Shown: piece by piece, positions 38,641 through 50,140 of the stretch
Position numbering within the stretch: the first letter of the stretch is position 1
Layout: every line of letters starts with the position of its first letter
Assembly (NCBI GenBank): GCA_026826555.1
Contig: JAKSZT010053769.1
Location: forward strand, 8,571,842 to 8,635,841
Direction of reading: 5' to 3'
Length of the DNA: 64,000 bases
DNA from: Tolypeutes matacus
Lineage: Eukaryota > Chordata > Mammalia > Cingulata > Chlamyphoridae
The notes under the pieces: generated by a model
The model's database searches: none
Told to the model about the DNA's origin: nothing
Seen by the model: only the letters and a program-made list of their open reading frames with translations
Translations under genes and position numbers: made by a program

Positions 38641-39395
38641 CAAAGAGCTGTGCCAAGAAATATTATTTAGTTCTACCCCTGAAACAAAACTGCATGACCT
38701 AAAAATAAATAAATGCTGATAATATTTACAGTAAATAGTAAGTACCCCAGCTATCTCTCCTTGCTGTCTTAGTAAACACTGTGGAAGAAAGAGAACTGAT
38801 GGAGAAAATCATGAGACTAAAGCAGGGAGCTAGAAGCCCAGGCTCAGGCTCTGAGAGGAAAATATCCTACCATACTCTTGTACTATCTCTGCAGTGTTAA
38901 GGAAATGACATGTTGATCACTGAACTTGGATTAAAGGCCGTGATTTCTATGCCCAGAGTCTCATGAAACAATAGTCAATTCCAATGTCAAGAGGTCTGAA
39001 TAGATTGTAAAATACTTTTTCGAATGATTGAACATAGACTGGTTCCCTCCTCTCTGATCCTCTGAGGGCTTTGAACCAAGAAATTGATCAGAAATTTTTC
39101 CAGGCCTGACATCACGTGGTTCTGAAATCTACTCTAATTCAGAGGTGCAAAGTATATTTAAAGATTTTAATACGGGGTTCAGCTGCCAAAGCCAGGTGCT
39201 TTGGCACTCTGGCTCCAGGTGCTGCTGTTTTGAGAAGGTGAGGGTGATTCAGAGGCATCTTGGGCTTTTATTCCGTCAGCTCCACTAAAACTGCTCTGAT
39301 CAGCTTGCAGAGCCCCCCTTTTGTCAAACCCAGTTGGCCTGTTTCCAGTCCTCGTCTGACTTGACCCACCAGTAGCTTTTGGCCGATGACTATTC
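38641..39395. other. Unassigned sequence
   Basis: No gene or repeat recognised. Confidence 0.45.
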
Positions 39396-39399
39396 CCTC

Positions 39400-40110
39400 C
39401 TTCTTGGAACCCTTCTTAGTTTCCTTCTCAGTATCCTTTTTGGGTTCCTCATCCTCCTCCCAACTCTTAACATTGGAGTGTCCAGGGCTCAGTTTTTAAA
39501 TTTCTTGTCTTTCTCTATACTTGCTCCTAAGTGACATCATCCAGGCTCATGGCTTTAAATACTATTTACATGTTGACTCCCAAATTTCTGGCTCTATTCT
39601 CAGCAATGTGCCTGAGTGCACATGGGCTCACAAGAGCTAACCGAATGTGCACTTTTCTTCTCACCTCTGTATCTAATGATAGGGGCTACACATTGATAGC
39701 TAGAAATCAGCTGTGGTGGAGTATTCACACCAAAGAAATTGGCAAATACTACATATTGAGACACACACCCCTCTCCCAGAGCCGGTTGTTAAGCACCTAC
39801 TAGCACACCATTTTTCCTGGCCTCTCCCATTGATCTCCAGACTTGTATCTTTCACTTCCTACTTGATATTTCCCTTTGGAGATCAAACTTAACACATCCA
39901 AAACTGAACTCCTCTCTCCCATACCAATCCAGCTCCCCCAGCTTTCTCCTTTCAGTAAATAGCAGCTGTCTTTCTAACTGCTCAGCTCAAAACTTTGAGT
40001 CACCTTTGATTCCTCTCTCATACCACATATTCAAGCTATTAGCAAATCCTAATGGTTTTACCTTTAAAATATGCCCAAGAAACTCACAATACTTACTCAA
40101 GTTGCTTCTT
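39400..40110 (+). repeat. L2/CR1-type LINE fragment (end of ORF2)
   Basis: 'CATCATCCAGGCTCATGGC', 'TTAAATACTATTTACATG', 'CCAGACTTGTATCTTTCAC', 'CAAAACTGAACTCCTC', 'TTGAGTCACCTTTGATTCC' and 'CAAGCTATTAGCAAATCC' are the order of the L2 reverse-transcriptase C-terminal region. The frame is destroyed. Confidence 0.55.
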
Positions 40111-42400
40111 CAGGATACATGGAGATGGAAGGAAAAGAGAGGTGTGTTTCCAGATAGTTCTCATTAATCTAGTCAGATTTGCATGCTGCTCTCCTCTCTA
40201 CTTTGTCCCTTCCCAGTAAACTGGATTAGTGCTCATGGTAAACCAAAATATCACCTGCTTCACTTTATATTGGACTCCATTGACATTCTCTCTAGGTGCT
40301 AGTTTCAAAGAAAAACCAACAACAGGGATAATCTTTATCAGTGCCTCTCACTACCATATACTTTCAACCACACAAGAAGGTCTGTATGAATTCTGTATTT
40401 TTACCATTATTCCAAGTTCATGCAATACAAATGTAAACGTCAAAGGCAGACTTCCCATGAATCGATGAACCTTAAGCTTCAGAGTCCCTCATTTGCCCAA
40501 GCCCAAGTGAGTGCTAAGAATGGCTGGCAGCTCTAGAGGGTTCTAGGTGGGGAGGAAAAGGCAGGTGCAAACCTCAAATGTAAGTCAAGTCCCCACTTAA
40601 CTAAAATTCAATTTGCTGATTATATAATCTGTGAAAAGATAGTTGCCATACATTCCATCTAAATATTTTTAAAATATTTAGGAGAGTTTTTAAAAGGTCT
40701 CAAGTTATATTCCCAATGGCTAAATGAGTTTTACCTTAATTTTATTTGAATCTTCCAGAGAGCTTATGTCATATTGTTACATGTACTATATATGTAATTG
40801 GGACTTTGATAACTCCCTCCCCATCAGAGTAAAGTCAAGGCATTAATAAAGCAGCTATTATCCTAGAATATATTAATGGCACAAAAGGGAATTTCAGAAA
40901 CATCCATCATTAGCATCTATCTGCTCAACAAAATATATCTTAAACAAATTACCACTTTTTCCCCCCTAGACTGTTTTGGAAGGTTGTGCTGCCTCCATCC
41001 ATCCAGAAAAGGACAGAGCAGGGTTCTTCAAACTGAAAATGCAGAAGAACCACACTTAATGGCTTAAGAGAATAATGTTGTCCACAAAAATAAAAATTCC
41101 AGTTTTCCATCTTTTACAATTCTAGTTGGCTAGGTTTTGAATGGCTGAAGTGCAGATGGGTCAACTCCCTTAAATGTCACCCACTCTCCTGTCAATAGCC
41201 AAGGACAAAACAAACAGATGGCTAAAGAATGGAGTGGAAGGTGGAGGGCAGATGGGGAGGGAAGCATTACATGCTGAAAATAACTCAATCCTTGGTTTAG
41301 CAAGTTGTGTGTGCAGAACCCTGCTAGAAAAGTTCACAGGAGTTATACTTTCGGAAACACTGTAAGATTGGATTACATCTTTACAATAATTGTCAAATAA
41401 ATGGACTAGCACAGAGGAGAAGCCTTTATTGACTTTCTGTTTACCCAGAAGGGGGAGAAAAGTACAAAACAAGCTTTTCTTTACCTACAATGGCAATCTT
41501 CTAATAGCAGCACCAACTCTCTCCAAAATACAGGACTCAGAGGCTGATAATCATCTTTCGGCTCAGGTTATTGCATGCAATTTTTCACATTCATTCAGCT
41601 TTCTTCATACAGCTTTTAGTAAAGTAACTCCCTTAACAATAAAAGCTTTTATGGAGCCCATTACATTGGAAGGCTAACCACTCCTGTTTTTTTTTTTTTT
41701 CATGTGTGTGTTTTCCCTTCTTCTTTTTCTTCATCTTCTTCCTTTTATTGGCTCCTTGGAATATTTATAGTTGCCTTTGTTCTCACTGAAAACTTATACG
41801 TCTGGCTGTATGTGGCCGTTTTTGTTGTTTTTGTCGTTATGGGATATAAAATGGGCAAGTGTTTGTATATATGACTGGGTGGCTTATTTTTTGCACATGT
41901 GATTCTTTTTTTCATCATGTTGTCCCTGTAGCTCTTCATTGTTTAGCCCCAGAATGTTCACTCCTGGACTCTTTCCACCATGAGCTGAATGACATAAAAC
42001 TTTATGAGCTGCCATCCCACTTCTTCCTGACAAACAGGTTCTCCAGTGGAGGGAGTACTTGAGAGAATCTGGGCTTCAGAAACAAAAGCTTGATTCCCTG
42101 GACATTGAATGAACAGATTAAATTTCCTGGTAAAGAGTTTCACAGGAACACACTTACATAAGCAGAATGAGGACATTTTTGTTTGGATCAGGAAAGCATG
42201 CAGGATAGAGCAGAGAGCTTGCACTACCTCTCCGCCCCACAGACACAGACACAGGACGTGTGAGAAGTTGTCCATCTTTACTGCTGCATTAAAGGACTGC
42301 ATTTAGGCATTTCAGCATTAGCACCAAAGTCTCCAAACTCAAGCAAAAAGCTCGGCCTTGCCATTGTAATTCCCCCTGTTATGAAGTTCATTCTCTTTTC
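40111..42400. other. Unassigned, mostly unique sequence
   Basis: No gene recognised over 2.3 kb. Frames of 60-114 codons on both strands have no known motif. A T run lies at 41686-41700. Confidence 0.45.
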
Positions 42401-42404
42401 TGAA

Positions 42405-42620
42405 AGATAAGAGAATTGCTGAGATTTGCTGGCTTAGGAGCCAATGTGCCTGGGCAAGTGATTCAACCCACTGGGCCTCAGTTTCTGCACCTGCAAAATG
42501 TGAATGATAATAGTACTTATATTACAGGGTTGCAGTGAGTATTGAGATAATACAAAGGGCTTAAAACCATACCTGGCCTATAGTAAGAGCTAAGAGATAT
42601 TGGCTCTTATTACCTTCCAA
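42405..42620 (+). repeat. MIR SINE
   Basis: 'GTGCCTGGGCAAGTGATTCAACCC', 'GGGCCTCAGTTTCTGCACCTG', 'GATAATAGTACTTATATTACAGGG' and 'TGAGTATTGAGATAATAC' follow the MIR core and 3' part. Confidence 0.75.
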
Positions 42621-42624
42621 TTAG

Positions 42625-42722
42625 AAGATAATCTCCACAAGGGTAGAGATGTGGTCTGATTTGTTCACTGTACCTCCAAGACCTAGACTTTAGTAATGCC
42701 AATGAATACTTGCTGCAGGAAT
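42625..42722 (+). repeat. L2 3'-end fragment
   Basis: 'CCACAAGGGTAGAGATGTGGTC' then 'CACTGTACCTCCAAGACC' and 'GCCAATGAATACTTGCTG' match the L2 3' terminus. Confidence 0.5.
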
Positions 42723-42833
42723 TCCTCACCAGATTAAACAAGAACTTGTTCCCTAAAGGAATCAGGGAGAGGACTTCTACTAAGTATCAAGCTTGAGGAA
42801 GCTGTGGATCTCCATGGGAACCTTGTTCTTGAT

Positions 42834-42846
42834 AAGAGTGCCTGTC
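42834..42846 (+). repeat. Left target-site duplication of the full-length L1
   Basis: AAGAGTGCCTGTC is repeated exactly at 48928-48940 beyond the L1 tail. Confidence 0.88.
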
Positions 42847-43103
42847 AAAGAAAAATAGCTAGAGGGCAGGCTGAAACAGCCCCGAAAAAGATCTTCTAGG
42901 GTTTAGGACAGCAAGTGAAGGCTGCACACCACTCAGAGGAGAGAGGGACAAAAGAGGGAAATCACAACGACAAAACCATAAGTTAGAACCAGCAGCGGCT
43001 GCTGCTGTTGGCACCCTCCCCTACATTAAAGACTGTTTAGAATTTCCCAGCCTCTGGGCCTTGACTACAGACAAAGAGGGCTCCAGAGATCTACCACCCC
43101 AGG

Positions 43104-43487
43104 AAAGTGGAGAGAGAGGGACACAGCTTAAGGGTGACTCGGGTTCTGACCCACAAATTTGGGCTGCGGTGCCCCACGGGCCCTTCCAGACCAGGTGGGA
43201 CCACAGGGTGGTTTGCCCTGGGAGCCGGGGAAGGACTGGAGAAATCCAACCCTCGACAATCTCCCTCTCTTCTAGCCTGGACTAATTGTTGAGGACTCCA
43301 CCGGAGAGGGGAGAGAGAGCCTAGGGCTGACTCGGCTTTTGACTCACAGGTTTGGTCTGCTGTATCCAGAGAGCCCTTCCAGGCTGTGTGGGGCTGCGCC
43401 ATTGTTCGCCTTGGAGCCTGCAAGGGGCTAAAGATATACAAACCTACCAATCTCCTCCTCTACTAACAGGGACTGATTGTTGAGGAC
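43104..43487 (+). promoter_or_regulatory. Two tandem ~191-bp units in the L1 5' UTR
   Basis: Landmarks recur at a spacing of 191-192 bases. 'GGGTGACTCGGGTTCTGACCCAC' (43132) pairs with 'GGGCTGACTCGGCTTTTGACTCAC' (43323); 'GCCCTTCCAG' occurs in both; 'ACTAATTGTTGAGGACTC' (43281) pairs with 'ACTGATTGTTGAGGACTC' (43472). The copies are diverged (I estimate about three quarters identical). Repeated promoter monomers are known from rodent L1s, so promoter activity is a reasonable inference. A partial third unit may precede them. Confidence 0.72.
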
Positions 43488-43976
43488 TCACAGGGGAGTG
43501 GAAATATTTCCTAGCTGGGAAAAGGGAGGGGGCTGCCAGAGAAAAGTGGAGAACTGTCTCAGAAAGTTTGAATTACAAGGCTCTTAGACTCCAGACAGGA
43601 AGCTCTATCACATTGATCTGGTCTGTGTTGCAACAAATACACTCCCACCAGGCATTGAATTGAGAGCTGCCAAGGAGTGCCATCTCCTGGCTGACCAAGG
43701 AAGTGCACATAAGAAAATTAAAAATAAGTAGGAGAGGCTTTTCCTGCCTCTATACCATCCCTGCCTAAGGCCCTAGGAAGTGACTCTACAACCAATTACT
43801 GGGCCCAGTGCCCAGTTTTGAGCAACCAGCAGGACAATATTAACAATCCAGGTCAAGCCAAAAATCAAAGAGCTGGGGTAACTCACAGCCTCCTGCCACT
43901 AAATCCCTATAAAAGAGAAAGAGATTGAGCATCTGAGGACACTACATTCTAACCAGATGCCTAACCAGCAAAAAAT

Positions 43977-44915
43977 ATGAGCCATACTAAGAAAATAGAA
44001 GACATAGCCCAAGAAAAGGAATACATCAAAGTCCCAGAAGAGATGCAGAATTTGAGAGAACTAATCAGCGAGATGAGCACAAATTTCCAAAATCAAATTA
44101 ATGAGTTGAAAGACAATATAGTTAAAGAGATAAATGGCATCAAGAAGACACTGAGTGAGCACAAAGAAGGATTTGAAATCCTGAACAGAAAAGTGACAGA
44201 GCTCATGGGAAAGAAAGACACAATAGGTGAGGTGAAAAACACATGTGAGGCATACAACAGCAGCCTCAAAATGATAGAAGAAAGAATAAGTGATACTGAA
44301 GACAGAACAGCTAAAATTGAAGAGAGAAAAGAAGAGAGAGAGAAAAGAATGGAAAAAATTGAGCAGGGGCTCAGAGAGTTAAATGACAACACAAAATGCA
44401 ACAACATATGTGTCATGGGAGTTCCAGAAGGAAAAGAAAAGGGAAAAGGGGCAGAAAGAGTATTTGAGGAAATAATAGCTGAAAATTTCCCAACTCTCAC
44501 GAAAGAAATGAACTTACATGTCCAAGAAGCACACTGTACCCCAATCAGAATAAATCCAAATAGACCTACGCCAAGACACATACTACTCAGAATGTCAAAT
44601 TTCAAAGATAAAGAGAAAATTCTCAGAACAGCAAGAGAGAAGCAAATGATCATGTACAAGGGATGTCCAGTAAGGCTTAGCGCAGATTTCTCTTTAGAAA
44701 CCATGGAGGCGAGAAGACAGTGGTATGATACAATTAGGAAACTGAAAGAGAAAAACTGCCAGCTGAGAATTCTTTATCCAGCAAAACTGTCCTTCAAATA
44801 TGAAGGTGAGTATAAAATATTCACAAACAAACAGAAACCAAGAGAGTTTGTGAAAAAGAACCCACCTTTGCAGGAAATATTAAAGGAAGCCTTAGAACCT
44901 GAAAGAAAAAGATAG
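43977..44915 (+). CDS. L1 ORF1 protein (RNA-binding chaperone), intact
   Basis: This is a complete 312-residue ORF1p. In active elements it trimerises, coats L1 RNA and acts as a nucleic-acid chaperone in the cytoplasmic ribonucleoprotein. Visible parts are a basic/acidic N-terminus, a long coiled coil (about residues 20-135, rich in E/K/I/L heptads), the RRM beginning NNICVMGVPEG (142-152), and the C-terminal domain with EARRQW (244-249) and YPAKLSFKYEG (267-277), which keeps the paired arginines needed for RNA binding. Human ORF1p is 338 residues, so this one is slightly shorter, as in other mammals. The start ATG gives the expected N-terminus and follows a long 5' UTR. No stop or shift is seen, in contrast to ORF2 downstream. 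Whether it is expressed is unknown. Confidence 0.9.
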   Translation: MSHTKKIEDIAQEKEYIKVPEEMQNLRELISEMSTNFQNQINELKDNIVKEINGIKKTLSEHKEGFEILNRKVTELMGKKDTIGEVKNTCEAYNSSLKMIEERISDTEDRTAKIEERKEEREKRMEKIEQGLRELNDNTKCNNICVMGVPEGKEKGKGAERVFEEIIAENFPTLTKEMNLHVQEAHCTPIRINPNRPTPRHILLRMSNFKDKEKILRTAREKQMIMYKGCPVRLSADFSLETMEARRQWYDTIRKLKEKNCQLRILYPAKLSFKYEGEYKIFTNKQKPREFVKKNPPLQEILKEALEPERKR

Positions 44916-45023
44916 GAGAGAGAGGTCTGGAGGAGAGTATAGAAGAAAGAATAGCAGAAAGGATAACCAAAAGAGTAAAAAGAGAGACAAAAACAAGATG
45001 ACATTTGAAAGCCAAAGAATAAA

Positions 45024-48000
45024 ATGGAGGAAGTAAATAGGGCATTTACAGTAATATCACTGAATGTGAATGGATTAAACTCCCCAATCAAAAGATACAG
45101 GCTGACAGAATGGATAAAAACACATGAGCCATCCATATGCTGCTTACAAGAAACTCACCTCAGACCCAGGGATACAAACCGGCTGAAAGTGAAAGGTTGG
45201 AAAAAGATACTCCACGCAAATAGTAACCAGAAAAGAGTAGGGATAGCTATACTAATATCAGACAAAACAGACTTTAAATGCAAAAAAGTTATGAGATACA
45301 GAAGGCCATTATATATTAATAAAAGGGACAATCCACCAGGTAGATATAACAGTAATAAATATCTACGCACCTAACCAGGGTGCCCAAAAATATATGAGAC
45401 AAACTCTGGCAAAAGTGAAGGGAGAAATAGACATTTCTACAATAATTGTCAGAGACTTCAACACCCCACTCACATCATTAGATAGAACAACTAGACAGAA
45501 GATCAACAAGGAAACAGAGAACTTGAACAATATGATAAACAAGTTAGACCTGACAGATATACACAGAACACTGCATCCAAGCTCAGTGGGTTATACATTC
45601 TTCTCAAGTACCCATGGATCTTTCTTCAACATGTTAGGTCACAATTCAGCTCTCAATAAATATAAAAAGATTGAAATTATACAAAGCACCTTCTCAGATA
45701 ATAATGGAATGAACCTAGAAACCAATAATAGACAGGGAAAAAGTAAATTCGCAAATATGTGGAGACTGAACAACACACTCCTAAATAATGGATGGGTCAA
45801 AGAAGAAATTGCAAGTGAAATCAGTAAATAAATTGAGACAAATGAAAATGAGAACACAACATATCAAAACTTATGGGATACAGCGAAGGCAGTCTTGAGA
45901 GGGAAATTTATAGGTCTAAATGCCTATATTAAAAAACAAGAAAGAGCTAAACTCAAATATTTAACTGAACAACTACAGAAACTAGAAAAAGAACAGCAAA
46001 CCAATCCCAAAGCAAGCAGAAGGAAAGAAATAATAAAGATTAGAGCAGAAATAAATGAAAATGAGAACGGAAAAACAATAGAGAAAATCAACAAAACCAA
46101 AAGCTGGTTCTTTGAGAAGATCAATAAAATTGACAAACCCCTAGCTAGACTAACAAAGAAAAAAAGAGAGAAGATGCAAATAAATACAATCAGAAATGAA
46201 AGGGGAAAAGTTACAAATGACCCCACAGAAATAAAAAGAATCATAAGAGAATATTATGAGAAACTATATGCCAACAAACTAGACAACCTAGATGAAATGG
46301 ACAAATTTCTAGAAATGAACTACCAACCTACACTGATACTACAAGAAATACAAGACCTTAACAAACCAGTCACATTTAAGGAGATTGAATCCATCATCAA
46401 AAATCTCCCAGCAAAGAAAAGTCCAGGACCAGATGGCTTCACAGGTGAATTCTACCAAGCATTTCTGAAAGAATTAACACTAATCCTGTTTAAACTCTTC
46501 CAAAAAATTGAAGAGGAGGGAAAATTACCCAACACGTTTTATGAAGCCAACATCACCCTAATACCAAAGCCAGATAAAGATTCTACAAGAAAAGAGAATT
46601 ACAGACCAATCTCTCTAATGAACAAAGTTGCAAAAATTCTCAACAAAATACTTGCAAATAGAATCCAATAGCATATCAAAAGATTTATACATCATGACCA
46701 AGTGGGATTTATTCCTGGTATGCAAGGCTGGTTCAACATAAGAAAATCAATCAATGTAATACACCACATTAACAAATTGAAGGAAAACAACCACATGATC
46801 ATCTCAATCAATGCAGAAAAGGTATTCGACAAAATCCAGCATTCTTTTTTGATAAAAACACTTCAAAAGATAGGAATAAAAGGAAAATTCCTCAATATGA
46901 TAAAAGGCATATATGAAACACCCACAGCCAACATCATACTCAATGGGGAAAGGTTGAAAGCTTTCCCTCTAAGATCGGGAACAAGACAAGGATGCCTACT
47001 CTCACCATTGTTATTCAACATTGTACTAGAAGTTCTAGCTAGGGCAATTAGACAAGAAAAAAAAAAAATAAATTAAAGGCATCCAAATAGGAAAAGAGGC
47101 CGTAAAACTCTCACTGTTTGCAGATAACATGATCCTGTACTTAGAAAATCCTGAAGTATCCACGACAAAGCTACTTGAACTAATAAATGAGTTCAGCAAA
47201 GTGGCAGGATAGAAGATCAACATGCAAAAATCAGTAATGTTTTTATACACTGGTACTGAACAACCTGAGGAGGAAATCAAGGAAAAAATTCCATTTTCAA
47301 TAGCAACAAAAAGACTCAAATACCTAGGAGTTAATTTAACCAAAGAAGTACAGGACCTATATGCAGAAAACTACAAAACAATGATAAAAGAAATTTTAAA
47401 AGACAAATGGAAAGACATTCCGTGTTCATGGATTGGAAGAATAAATATTGTAAAGATGTCAATCTTACCCGAACTGATTTATAGATTCAATGCAATACCA
47501 ATCAAAATCCTAACAGCTTACTTTACAGAATTAGAGAAGGCAATTACCAAATTCATCTGGAAGGGTAAGTGCACTCGAATAGCCAAAAGCATTCCTAAAA
47601 AAGAAGAGCGACGGGAGGAATTTCACAGCCTGACCTTGAAATATATTACAAAGCTACAGGGGTCAAAACAGCATGGTACTGGCATAAAGATAGACACATC
47701 GATCAGTAGAATAGAATTGAGAATCCAGAAATATACCCTCACCTATACAGTCAACTGGTTTTTGACAAACCTACCAAGCCCATGCTAACAGGAAAAAAGA
47801 GTCTCTTCAACAAATAGTGTTGGGAGAACTGGATATCTATAACCAAAAGAATGAAAGAGGACCCCTATTTCACCCCCTATACAAGAATCAACTAAAAATG
47901 GATCAAAGATCTACATATAAAAGCTAGGACCATAAAACTATTAGAAGAAAATGTAGGGAAACATCTTCAAGACCTTGTAGTAGATGGTGGTTTCTTGGAC

Positions 48001-48740
48001 CTTACACCCAAAGCACGTAGAAAAACAGAAAAAATAGATAAATGGGACCTCCTCAAAATTAAACACTTTTGCACCTCACAGGAGTTTGTCAGAAGGGTAA
48101 AAAGACAGCCAACTCAATGGGAAAAAACATTTGGAAATCACATATCTGATAAGGGTTTAATACCCAGGATATATGAAGAGATGGTACAACTCAACAATAA
48201 AAAGACAAATGACCCAATTAAAAAATGGGCCAAAGACTTGAATAGACATCTCTCCAAAGAAGAAATACAAATGGCAAAAAAAAATGCTTGAAGAAATGCT
48301 CAACATCACTCATGATTAGGGAAATGCAAATCAAAACTACAATGAGATATCATTTCACACCTATCAGAATGGCCAGTATTAAAAAGACAGAGAACTACAA
48401 GTGTTGGAGAGAAGCTGAATATAGACTTGCCATGTGACCCGGCAATACCACTACTGGTATATACCCAAAAGAACTGAGAGCAGTGACACGAACAGACATC
48501 TGCACACCAATGTTCATAGCAACATTATTCACCATTGCTAAAAGTTGGAAACAACCCAGGTGTCCATCAACAGACGAATGGATAAACAAACTGTGGTCTA
48601 TTCACACAATGGAATATTATGCAACTGTAAGAAGAAATGAATTCGTAAAGCATATGACAATATGGATGAACCTGGAGGACATGTTGAGTGAAGCAAGCCA
48701 GACACAAAAGGACAAATACTGTATGAATGCATTACTATGA
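45024..48740 (+). pseudogene. L1 ORF2 (endonuclease/reverse transcriptase), multiply broken
   Basis: Domains appear in the usual order. The endonuclease starts at 45024 (VISLNVNGLNSPIKR, LQETH) with RDFNTPL near 45450; the reverse transcriptase covers about 46300-47250 ([34 protein letters not shown]); the Cys-rich C-terminal part is deleted. Lesions: a frameshift near 45294, TAA at 45829-45831, TAG at 46669-46671, a frameshift in the A run near 47050, more shifts near 47600-47800, and loss of about 100 bases near 48420 where 'TGTTGGAGAGAAGCTG' jumps to 'GACCCGGCAATACCA'. Two catalytic aspartates read as Asn: SINAEKVFD (46810-46812) and FADN (47126-47128). The endonuclease SDH motif reads SDN. 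Normal length is about 1275 residues. It cannot make an active protein. Confidence 0.93.
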
Positions 48741-48917
48741 ACCAAATATATTGTGTAACATATTCTTTGATTCAACAATCTTTTATATGTATCCAGTACA
48801 TTTAATTGAGAAATGTATATATTTATTCATCTGTGTTTACTTTTTAGTTTTTAATTGTTTATATTTTCAATTATTAAATGTACAAAATAAAGTAAAAAAT
48901 AATAATAATAATAATAC
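48741..48917 (+). other. L1 3' UTR and (AAT)n tail
   Basis: A short AT-rich 3' UTR holds AATAAA near 48887 and ends in AAT repeats (about 48898-48917), followed by about ten bases before the right duplication. Confidence 0.75.
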
Positions 48918-48927
48918 AAGCTTAAAA

Positions 48928-48940
48928 AAGAGTGCCTGTC
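48928..48940 (+). repeat. Right target-site duplication of the full-length L1
   Basis: Exact repeat of AAGAGTGCCTGTC at 42834-42846. Confidence 0.88.
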
Positions 48941-50020
48941 CATAGAGGGTTTAGTTCAAAGGAGTTTGGAAGTGTTTCACCTCCTTCTATTACTCCCTGT
49001 ATTGCTAAGTCAATAATCTCAGACTCTTCAGAAAAACAACACAGGTTATTCCCAAACACAAAATCCACCTCCTTTCTGCCTTCCTCACTGCAAGACAGAA
49101 AAATGAGTCTCCCTTGCCCAACGCATCTGCTATTCACCTACCAGGATCAATTATCAGGGCTCTTCTCTGCTGTGAGCCTTGCTTTGAAGCCCATCAGCAT
49201 AGGAGACCATAAAGGATTAAGATTTCCCATTATTTTCAAAGCACTATAGCCATTCTTAATATATACAAAACTATTTTATTACTAAAGCAATTTTAGCATC
49301 ACGAATCTCCTGCCTTTGAATGGTGGAATTTGCAAAGACATTTGTATACCAAGTTGTTCCTTATTTTATGAATATAGCAGTGTGTTAACATGGGATTCAT
49401 TCTGAATCAGTTTTAGCTGAGGCCCTAAAGGGATTAAAACAATAGGTGGCAAGTGTGCGTGTAATTTTATTAATCTGTAGCCTCATTTTCCCTGTGGATC
49501 CATGCTTAGCTTCATGGTTTAGATAACTGGATGAGTTAAAGAAAAACTCAATCCTTTGCGTTCTTCCAGGCAGCCAGTTCACAATGTGAAGTCCCTGGGA
49601 AAACCACAAGCAGCTTTGCAGGTGGAGGAGGGCAGAGGCGCTTCACTGTTGACTGAGCCTACCTGAGAGTTTCCTATTACTTAATTCCCTTAGAAACTCG
49701 CTGAGGTCTATATTGAGCAGAATTGGATATAGTGGTCAGCTCTACTCAGCATCACAGAACAGGCCACTCCCGACCCAGGTCAGCCCTGGAAAATCTGGGC
49801 ATTATTGCAGAGATCAAGGACTTACTGGAATTTATATCCACTTCCTGGAAGCCCCGGGGCCTCTGAAAACTCATGGACTCCTTCTGTCCAGCTCAGGGCA
49901 TAGACGGGAAAAAAGTTGTTGCTTCTGTAGATCTGCAGAGGAAGCATCTGGGCCATTCAAGTGCATCTCTGGTGGTCAGTGGGTTATGCCATGCTTTTCT
50001 AGCACAATCAAAGGACACAT
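48941..50020. other. Unassigned sequence right of the L1
   Basis: No gene or repeat family recognised; the frames of 70-106 codons have no motif. Confidence 0.45.
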
Positions 50021-50024
50021 CACT

Positions 50025-50140
50025 AACCTCTGACTGATTCTGTCCCCACTTTCTTAGTGACTGGGCTCCCAGGTAGCCAAGTGTGGAATTGTGTGTGTTA
50101 CTGAGTCCCAACTTAGCTTCAGAAGGATGGGAGAAAACAC
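50025..50140 (+). repeat. Copy A of an unclassified ~115-bp repeat
   Basis: The sequence parallels 53097-53212: 'GGGCTCCCAGGTAGCCAAG' versus 'GTGCTCCCAGGTAGTCAAT', and 'CTGAGTCCCAACTTAGCTTCAG' versus 'CTGAGTCCCAATTTAGCTTCAG'. I estimate about 75% identity. Confidence 0.65.

Larger units (their letters stand above)
42847..48927 (+). mobile_element. Full-length L1 retrotransposon (~6.1 kb)
   Basis: The element has a 1.13-kb 5' UTR (42847-43976), an ORF1 (43977-44915), a 108-base inter-ORF spacer, an ORF2 broken in several places (45024 to about 48740), a short AT-rich 3' UTR with AATAAA near 48887, an (AAT)n tail at about 48898-48917 and a perfect 13-bp target duplication at both ends. Full length and a perfect duplication indicate a younger insertion than the other L1s here, yet ORF2 lesions make it non-autonomous. 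Confidence 0.93.

Noticed and set aside
44093..44704. 203-codon minus-strand frame
   Set aside because: It is exactly antisense to L1 ORF1; its Ser/Leu/Phe-rich composition is the mirror of the Lys/Glu-rich coiled coil.
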